From: Priapulus caudatus
Lineage: Eukaryota; Priapulida; Priapulimorpha; Priapulimorphida; Priapulidae
Assembly: GCF_000485595.1 (NCBI RefSeq)
Contig: NW_014577073.1
Location: 844,345 to 869,646, forward strand
Length of the DNA: 25,302 nt
Reading direction: 5' to 3'
Below are positions 23,401 to 25,302 of the stretch, piece after piece. Below the pieces are notes generated by a model. It ran no database searches. It had not been told where the DNA came from and was given only the letters and a program-made list of their open reading frames with translations. Both the position numbers and the translations under genes were made by a program. The stretch's first letter is position 1, and each line of letters opens with the position of its first letter.

Positions 23401-24994
23401 AGGAAGAGAGAAATAGAGACAGGTGGAGACATGAGCGAGAGGATTTCGGGAGCGGGATATGGATGAGGGATTTTGCGCCTGTACGAGGGACTACACGCAC
23501 AAACGCACTCACACAGATGCACATTCACGCAGCATGCACACGCACGACTCCCGTCGACAGCACTAACATCCTCCCTCACTCACGCCATCACTGACCAGCT
23601 CCTTGTCGGCTCCGTCGCCGGCGTGAGCAAAGGTCGCGTCGAATCGCAGCGTCTTCGCGCCCGCGCTCCGCCCAAAACGCCGCCGCTGCTGCGCGACCAG
23701 CGCCAGCAGCACGGTGAGGTAGAACTCGATCGCGTCCTCCACGCAGAGCTCCCTTGCCGTCGCCGTCGTCGGCTCCCGCTCCGCGCCAACGAAGTCGATG
23801 ACAGTCTCGCTCGCGACCGAGCTCATCGAGCCGTCCATCGTCCTGCATCAACGAGTAACCGTGGCAACCGCATTCCAAGTGTTAGTTGCCGAGTTTATTA
23901 TTCGTATTGGCTCGATGAAACCGACTACCGTTGGTTGCTCTAGTGGGAATATTTATGATGGCGGCTTAAAGTGATTACGTCACCGTAAATAGTAAAAGTA
24001 AAAAAAATTATGTCCACTTTTCACAAAATGTAAGTGATTCTGTTCACTTTTTATGGTTAAATTGCTGCATCATACTTCCTATTTTGCTATTCCGTTCAAT
24101 GTGAACAAACATTCGTGACTCATACATAGCCCATAGCAAGCATTTAATGTCGTGACAAATATAACAAAATCACGCAGGTTTTTTAGATTTTTAACTAGTT
24201 GAGAAACAATCTTATTGGGTAAGAATTTGAGGATACATTTGAGTTACATTGTATCTCATTATTACATTAGTACTTACTTTTCATGTAGAAAAATTGCAAC
24301 ACAAATTTTACAAAGATACACCATAGGAAATTTGTGACGTAATCAATTTAAGCGGCCAGCGGTTCGGCTGGCTACGCAAATGCCATTGCGTTAATTATAT
24401 CTGGAGCTCCAGATTAAATTAGTGTTGTACATGGTTGTACACGTGTTTTACATCAGCAGACACTCAACATAAATATTACCACTAGAGCAACCAACGGTAT
24501 AGCCGGTTCCGTGGAGCCATACAAAGCCTAATAAACTTGCCAATTAAATCAATTCCCTATAAATTAATAAAGTCCCAATAATTTCCATATAAATTAACTA
24601 ATTCCCAATAAATTCCCTATAAATTAATTAATTAGCAATAAATTCCCTATAAATTAATTAATTAGCAATAAATTCCCTATAAATTAATTAATTCGCAATA
24701 AATTCCCACGCGTGCAGACGTGTGTTACGTTTCCTCGCAATGTCGCAGGGAAAACAACACCCTCGGCAACGGCCGACGATGAGACGCACCTTTTGCGGTG
24801 CTGCACGGCGCGAGAGAGGAAGGGCTTCATGGCGGCGCGCGACGGGTCGAACTGCAGCGCGAGGTGAAGGAGAGTGTCCTCGTCGAGTAGCGCCACCTGG
24901 GAGACAACGAGCTGCATGTACTGCAGCGCCGCCTGTGGCAGCGCCAGAAGCTGCATCACCACGTCCGACGTCGTCATGCAGTGTATGAGCGACT
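1489..24994 (-). CDS. RCC1-propeller protein with helical flanks and CGH/CPDC tail, 15 exons, 5' end missing
   Basis: This spliced gene is read from 15 exons: 24790-24994, 23584-23842, 23102-23187, 21432-21555, 20806-20960, 19854-20004, 17330-17477 (also 9968-10114), 16648-16962 (also about 9266-9604), 6182-6289, 5731-5859, 4993-5178, 4251-4454, 3480-3682, 3003-3185 and 1489-2077. Exon phases agree throughout and give 1013 residues plus a stop. Fragment residues 1-155 are helical. Residues 156-559 carry seven WG motifs (YTWGK, YTWGS, YSWGW, FTFGC, WTWGC, YLWGK, WAWGR), enough for a full RCC1 propeller. Residues 622-900 are mainly helical, and 947-999 hold a CGH...CPDC pair. RCC1 propellers act as GTPase exchange factors or protein-binding platforms; which applies here is unknown. 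There is no HECT, BTB or kinase domain in the window. Claret/GLO-4-like is a weak guess for the family. The N-terminus and promoter lie beyond the right edge. Confidence 0.85.
2152..2398. mobile_element. Small inverted-repeat element, 18-bp perfect ends
   Basis: GGCTACGCGTCCGGTCAT at 2152-2169 is the exact reverse complement of 2381-2398. The 247-bp unit has an AT-rich interior and lies in the intron upstream of the last exon. No target-site duplication is evident. A near-palindrome GAGTCCGGTAACCGGACTC follows at 2409-2427. Confidence 0.5.
2399..3002. other. Intron sequence with local duplications
   Basis: This intron holds two similar blocks (CCGTGAATGCTAAAA near 2511 and CCGTGAATGATAAAA near 2604) and similar GGATCxTGG...TTCTTCT blocks at about 2539 and 2820. 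No coding signal is seen. Confidence 0.5.
3003..3185 (-). CDS. Exon 14: helical region
   Basis: Acceptor TGTGCAG is followed by C, completing Arg, then NCVEADGVDEMGLPAPPDWL, a helix around LQLLEAALKFWLTHKLPL and SQLDTLAPSLAIYII. Donor is AG|GTATGA. The phase matches on both sides. Helix-rich, with no known motif. Confidence 0.87.
3480..3682 (-). CDS. Exon 13: helical repeat-like region
   Basis: Acceptor TTCGGCAG is followed by RLWGLYDRDRVQGRCVEQDL, then a helix pair around DVAALRGDLPLALQYRLTAL and PERAELTTVACLVVQHYI. Donor CG|GTATCT leaves two bases. The GDLPLAL...ALE pattern resembles an alpha-solenoid (clathrin/TPR-like) repeat, which is inference. The acceptor and the first 12-14 exon bases are duplicated twice in the adjacent intron. 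Confidence 0.87.
3671..3952. repeat. Tandem duplication of about 95-105 bp spanning a splice acceptor
   Basis: Blocks ending CACACGACATAAATGCAA recur at about 3730-3755, 3827-3855 and 3923-3952. Each full unit carries CCACAGCCGC, the copy of the exon-13 acceptor region (GCCCCACAGCCGCTGCC at 3671-3687, repeated at 3858-3874 and in diverged form at about 3759-3774), plus GATTCACTCACAGGGTCGG. About 2.5 units, in the intron upstream of exon 13. Confidence 0.8.
3953..4250. other. Intron, no other feature
   Basis: AT-rich intronic sequence between the tandem duplication and exon 12. Nothing further is recognised. Confidence 0.5.
4251..4454 (-). CDS. Exon 12: start of C-terminal helical region
   Basis: Acceptor TTTCACAG is followed by LKKTHNIMNTSLNVWQDFVK and, further on, FRMLCWHVQEGERGLIHLEL; donor CAG|GTACCT. 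There are 68 codons in phase 0 at both ends. It ends DDEHWASILRQTLQ, amphipathic and probably helical. No catalytic motif is recognised. Confidence 0.88.
4455..4992. other. Intron, no other feature
   Basis: Intronic sequence between exons 11 and 12. No repeat, RNA gene or coding signal is recognised. Confidence 0.5.
4993..5178 (-). CDS. Exon 11: post-propeller linker
   Basis: Acceptor GTCTCCAG is followed by VGHPPRAESQPFIRLPPGAQ and, later, RRVISIPSRAINLRLGVLKP; donor CAG|GTAATC. There are 62 codons in phase 0 at both ends. It is rich in Pro with short beta-like stretches and has no recognised domain. It links the propeller to the helical region. Confidence 0.88.
5327..5416. repeat. CTG/TTG trinucleotide tract (CAG/CAA on the gene strand)
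   Basis: About 30 triplets of CTG, TTG, CGG and CAG, ending in a pure run of about nine CTG. It lies in the intron between exons 10 and 11, so it is not translated. The rest of 5179-5730 is otherwise featureless apart from GAGCTCTTGAGAGCTC near 5673. Confidence 0.9.
5731..5859 (-). CDS. Exon 10: RCC1 repeat, blade 7
   Basis: Acceptor GTTATAG is followed by IVPTRELCLIDRKIEHVACG, then SDFTVVIDMDGKVWAWGRNE and donor GAG|GTAAGC. It is 43 codons in phase 0 at both ends. This is the seventh WG motif. The usual GxxHS turn is GSDFT here, a common variant. After it the RCC1 pattern ends. Confidence 0.92.
5860..6181. other. Intron, no other feature
   Basis: AT-rich intron between exons 9 and 10 with no recognised element. 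Confidence 0.5.
6182..6289 (-). CDS. Exon 9: RCC1 repeat, blade 6
   Basis: Acceptor CATTACAG is followed by ISCGNTHSAILSDDGALYLW, then GKNMDGQLGTGDRKSQ and donor CAG|GTGTGT. It is 36 codons in phase 0 at both ends. It is an intact RCC1 head plus WG turn and the first clean exon downstream of the minisatellite intron. Confidence 0.93.
6490..7070. repeat. Pyrimidine-rich tract containing a split minisatellite unit
   Basis: The plus strand is dominated by C and T (CTTCCTC, TCTCCTC). At 6660-6755 the two halves of one 57-bp minisatellite unit are recognisable (GTGCCCTGGCGTAATATTC and GGCCTCTGATGAGACAGCGA), separated by about 55 bases of pyrimidine-rich sequence. Similar pyrimidine tracts lie at 9110-9245 and 16515-16640, beside exon 8. 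Confidence 0.7.
7071..7975. other. Intron sequence, no recognised feature
   Basis: Moderately GC-rich sequence with a G-rich run at about 7756-7776. No coding signal or repeat family is recognised. Confidence 0.5.
7980..9055. repeat. 57-bp minisatellite, left degenerate block
   Basis: About 15-19 diverged units with landmarks GTGAACGTGCC, GCGTAATATTCC and CAGCCTCTGATGAGACAG. Spacing is irregular and many units are truncated or expanded. It is the same family as 11235-16465. It sits in the intron between exons 8 and 9. Confidence 0.85.
9266..9604 (-). pseudogene. Second copy of exon 8 (RCC1 blade 5), probably an assembly duplicate
   Basis: The acceptor CTGCAG|GTG and the VWTWG coding are preserved, but the copy is about 24 bases longer than its partner at 16648-16962. 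Its frame breaks repeatedly. The 3' end (CTACAGACGCGCATACAG) is shared. Beyond it the two copies diverge, one reading CCAGGCCGCC and the other CAGCGCGGAG on the minus strand, which leaves the donor unresolved. Confidence 0.55.
9968..10114 (-). pseudogene. Second copy of exon 7 (RCC1 blade 4), probably an assembly duplicate
   Basis: This copy starts cleanly at CTGCAG|GGC and reads GQVFTFGCGAYGQLGLG intact, then loses the frame through small indels (extra T in GGTTATGG, extra C in CAAGCCCGG). The would-be donor reads GTTAAGC instead of GTAAGC. It retains CATCTCCATGAA, the correct length at the spot where the right copy has an extra base. A true second exon would give the propeller an eighth blade and a broken frame, so I treat it as the same locus assembled twice. 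Confidence 0.6.
10305..10680. repeat. Interspersed repeat family R1, copy in left duplicated segment
   Basis: Same landmarks as 756-1090 (GGGATATATAAAGCAAGG, GAAAATAAATGTTTTCAGATC, AGGACGTTGTCATCTCTC). Noncoding. Confidence 0.75.
10763..11137. other. Unique stretch before the gap
   Basis: AT-rich sequence with no counterpart after the right copy. No coding signal is seen. Its position just before an N gap makes its placement doubtful. Confidence 0.5.
11138..11162. other. Assembly gap, 25 Ns
   Basis: An exact run of 25 Ns, a typical placeholder length rather than a measured gap. Confidence 0.97.
11235..16465. repeat. 57-bp CpG-rich minisatellite, main array (about 90 units)
   Basis: Units run from GTGAACGTGCC through CTGCG-TAATATTCC-CGCAG and CTCTGATGAGACAG to GCGATCGCGCGC. 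Clean neighbours (for example around 12840-12900) are 57 bp apart. Each unit holds about eight CpGs, a 5-bp hairpin (CTGCG/CGCAG, 9-base loop) and the dyad GCGATCGC. Most units carry private one-base indels. Because 57 is divisible by three and the minus strand has no stop in any frame, long spurious 19-residue-periodic open frames arise. It is intronic in the gene model. Confidence 0.95.
16648..16962 (-). CDS. Exon 8, copy in right duplicated segment: RCC1 blade 5 with Arg/Ala/Pro and acidic insert
   Basis: Acceptor CTGCAG is followed by GTG GCC, and the frame stays open for exactly 105 codons, phase 0. It reads VAVAASRRVWTWGCSRAAAL, then an Arg/Pro/Ala-rich stretch. After that come a Ser/acidic segment (SDERERSDSLDSEASQDE), a strand PFVFGSPATN and LATLQTRIQQ, which joins naturally to ISCGNTHS of the next exon. 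No GT donor follows RIQQ here, so the 3' boundary is inferred from the protein. The acidic serine cluster resembles CK2-type sites (inference). Base quality is doubtful. Confidence 0.68.
17330..17477 (-). CDS. Exon 7, copy in right duplicated segment: RCC1 blade 4, frame damaged
   Basis: Acceptor CTGACAG is followed by a GGCCAAGTTTTCACG-like start that should read GQVFTFGCGAYGQLGLG. In this copy the reading is broken by single-base indels, for example an extra C in CATCCTCCATGAA. The likely donor is AAT|GTAAGC. Blade 4 is the only one whose second half lacks the GxxHS turn (it ends ...YFQADSSMN). The matching copy at 9968-10114 carries different errors. Comparing the two gives an open frame of about 48 codons in phase 0 at both ends. 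Confidence 0.75.
17685..18050. repeat. Interspersed repeat family R1, copy in right duplicated segment
   Basis: Counterpart of 10305-10680 with the same landmarks. It lies in the intron upstream of exon 7. Confidence 0.75.
18128..18825. other. Intron with palindromes, no gene
   Basis: No coding signal is supported. It contains CGATCGATCGATCGCG near 18484-18500, a short (CA)n run at 18537-18548 and a perfect 18-bp palindrome TTCCGCGGATCCGCGGAA at 18793-18810. Confidence 0.6.
18826..19640. repeat. Interspersed repeat family R2, tandem units with GACG tail
   Basis: Three successive units of roughly 230-310 bp share GTAACAACTG, TTTTGCCAAAAAGTGGGCG and AATTGCCAAAATCTACC, then CTAATTTGCATAATTT. 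The last ends in GACGGACGGACGTACGACGG. A partial copy lies at 1085-1400. Noncoding, probably a nonautonomous element. Confidence 0.8.
19854..20004 (-). CDS. Exon 6: RCC1 repeat, blade 3
   Basis: Acceptor TTTTAG is followed by A, which completes Arg, then VYSWGWGVHGQLGHGTADDC, a PTYIRALEGV strand and CAGYAHSAILDEM. There are 50 complete codons, ending at donor ATG|GTAATG in phase 0. It is an intact RCC1 repeat with both the WG and GYAHS turns. Confidence 0.92.
20037..20641. mobile_element. Nested inverted-repeat element
   Basis: The outer ends 20037-20098 and 20581-20641 are inverted copies of about 61 bp with roughly 85% match (core GAGTGACATCATAA). Inside is a 16-bp perfect hairpin (20102-20117 with 20151-20166, CGACATGACACAA). 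A second unit, 20201-20580, is bounded by perfect 12-bp inverted ends ATACCCCCGCAA / TTGCGGGGGTAT. No transposase. It lies in the intron between exons 5 and 6. Confidence 0.75.
20806..20960 (-). CDS. Exon 5: RCC1 repeat, blade 2
   Basis: Acceptor CTGCAG is followed by VYTWGSDTYGQLGLGMNETG and, after a PPRIVQAL strand, by VVCGQYHTLALTSTG. It is a complete textbook RCC1 repeat of 51 codons plus two bases, ending at donor AG|GTTAGT. Spacing between the WG and GxxHT motifs is normal for the family. Confidence 0.93.
20961..21431. other. Intron, no other feature
   Basis: Intron between exons 4 and 5, including an AT-rich TATAGAATAGAGAATATA-type low-complexity stretch at about 20985-21050. Nothing else is recognised. 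Confidence 0.5.
21432..21555 (-). CDS. Exon 4: RCC1 repeat, blade 1 to 2
   Basis: Acceptor TTTCAG is followed by G, then LGHKNTQGVLESPQRVYKLI and a GNAHTVALTNTG head. Donor is GGC|GTAAAT in phase 0. The 41 codons plus one base match the preceding phase exactly. The GNAHT motif is the conserved RCC1 Gly/His turn. Confidence 0.9.
21774..22552. mobile_element. Foldback element: 320-bp inverted arms, about 139-bp spacer
   Basis: 21774-22092 and 22232-22552 are near-perfect reverse complements; the only clear arm difference I saw is a two-base indel near the inner end. Outer ends are ATCAGGAG / CTCCTGAT, with ATA directly outside both ends (possible 3-bp target duplication, weak because the left flank is (TA)n). 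Each arm encodes the same 75-codon open frame starting GTG, with a stop upstream and no ATG, so it is not credited as a gene. It lies in the intron between exons 3 and 4. Confidence 0.85.
22553..23101. other. Intron, no other feature
   Basis: Intronic sequence between the foldback element and exon 3. No repeat or RNA gene is recognised. Confidence 0.5.
23102..23187 (-). CDS. Exon 3: RCC1 repeat, blade 1 entry
   Basis: Acceptor ATGCCAG is followed by PVSVAAGHSHSAVVVAGELY and then TWGKTDRE, the classic RCC1 GxxHS...LYTWG signature. The exon is 86 bp and leaves two bases (CG) at donor CG|GTCAGT, completed to Arg by the next exon. It is the start of the propeller. The usual HGRLGH turn is split by the intron and reads RE-R-LGH. 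Confidence 0.9.
23330..23412. repeat. 20-bp purine minisatellite
   Basis: About four copies of GGAAAGAGGAAGAGAGAGAA on the plus strand (pyrimidine on the gene strand), in the intron between exons 2 and 3. The rest of 23188-23583 shows no feature. Confidence 0.9.
23584..23842 (-). CDS. Exon 2: helical region leading into propeller
   Basis: Acceptor GATGCAG is followed by G, which completes an Arg codon with exon 1. The exon then reads TMDGSMSSVASETVIDFVGA and ends at the strong donor GTGAGT in phase 0, giving 86 complete codons. It contains a predicted helix (CVEDAIEFYLTVLLALVAQQ) and a basic stretch QRRRFGR. Codon use is very GC-rich at third positions, unlike the AT-rich introns around it. 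A weaker alternative donor (CTG|GTCAGT) lies 15 bases upstream in the same phase. Confidence 0.8.
23904..24522. mobile_element. MITE-like element with 56-bp inverted ends
   Basis: The left end (23904-23959) and right end (24467-24522) are inverted copies sharing CCGTTGGTTGCTCTAGTGG and AATATTTATG. A further inverted pair, GATTACGTCAC next to the left end (about 23972-23983) and GTGACGTAATC at about 24333-24343, is offset by roughly 100 bases on the right, suggesting an insertion there. No coding capacity. In the intron between exons 1 and 2. Confidence 0.7.
24541..24709. repeat. 30-bp AT-rich minisatellite
   Basis: About 5.5 units built on AATTCCCTATAAATTAATT with a TAGCAATA end; the first units are diverged and the last three nearly identical. 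It lies downstream of exon 1 on the gene strand. Confidence 0.9.
24790..24994 (-). CDS. Exon 1 of window: helical region N-terminal to propeller
   Basis: The exon is bounded by acceptor TTGCAG (25000-24995) and donor AAAAG|GTGCGT. It enters after one base of a codon and leaves two bases (AG). The 68 residues begin SLIHCMTTSDVVMQLLALPQ and are rich in Leu, Gln and Ala, so probably an alpha-helical bundle (LQYMQLVVSQVALLDEDTLL). No enzyme motif is seen. The upstream exon is outside the window. Confidence 0.78.
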
Positions 24995-25021
24995 CTGCAA
25001 CGAACGGTCGTTTGTGTGCAA

Positions 25022-25172
25022 TGTAGCAGCAGCAATAGCACTGACAGCAGTGGTAACAGCAGCAGCAACAGCAGTACTAGTAGTAGCAACGACACCAGCC
25101 ACAGTAGTAGCAGCAGCAGCAGCAGTAGTAGCAGGACACCAACAGCAGCAGCAGCAGTACTAGTAGTACAGG
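25022..25172. repeat. CAG/TAG trinucleotide tract
   Basis: An imperfect run of CAG, TAG, CAA and GTAGTA triplets upstream of exon 1 on the gene strand. Intronic. The final 25173-25302 contains a G11 run and TCCTCCCCCAGAAAATTTTT, which looks like part of an interspersed repeat. Confidence 0.85.
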
Positions 25173-25302
25173 CCTGTGAGAGCTTGACTTTGTAAAAAGA
25201 GGAAACCCCAGAAAGGCGGTTGGGGGGGGGGGGTCCTCCCCCAGAAAATTTTTGTTTTTCGAGATGCTCTGTGGTGCAATCTGAGACCTCTGGAGGGTAT
25301 AT

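Noticed and set aside
23216-23594. Lys/Arg/Glu-rich and Ser/Leu/Phe-rich frames on both strands
   Set aside because: They are translations of the 20-bp purine minisatellite.

Overview
The window looks like a piece of an invertebrate metazoan nuclear genome, probably marine (sponge, cnidarian or mollusc grade). The evidence is short exons with GT-AG introns, introns crowded with small inverted-repeat elements, CAG/CTG tracts, GACGGACG-type repeat tails, and a 25-base N gap of draft-assembly type. I cannot fix the phylum from sequence alone.

One gene explains essentially all the coding signal. It runs on the minus strand from beyond the right edge to a stop codon at 1489-1491. I could chain 15 exons, and every reliable splice phase agrees. 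They give 1013 continuous residues of the C-terminal part of a large protein. In order these are: a helical N-terminal region (exons 24790-24994 and 23584-23842); seven RCC1-type WG repeats forming a complete seven-bladed propeller (23187 down to 5731); a linker (4993-5178); a helical region (4454 down to about 2000); and a C-terminal CGH...CPDC putative zinc module (exon 1489-2077). I do not recognise a named orthologue. The layout loosely recalls the invertebrate Claret/GLO-4 RCC1-like exchange-factor family, but this is a guess.

Region by region: 1-1488 is 3' flank containing an inverted-repeat element. 1489-6289 holds eight compact exons. 6290-16647 is one large intron, in assembly terms, dominated by a CpG-rich 57-bp minisatellite. 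It appears as a degenerate block (about 7980-9055) and a long block (about 11235-16465). Each block is followed on its right by a noisy copy of the same roughly 1.65-kb unique segment carrying the blade-4 and blade-5 exons (9069-10762 and 16487-18127). The copies differ mostly by single-base indels and an N gap lies between them, so this is most likely one locus assembled twice. 18128-25302 carries the upstream exons, separated by introns full of foldback and terminal-inverted-repeat elements. One of these is a nearly perfect 320-bp-arm palindrome at 21774-22552.

The most unusual structures are the intronic minisatellite (every unit carries two dyad symmetries and no stop in any sense-strand frame), the large palindrome, the nested inverted-repeat element at 20037-20641, and a tandem duplication that copies a splice acceptor into the neighbouring intron as two decoys.
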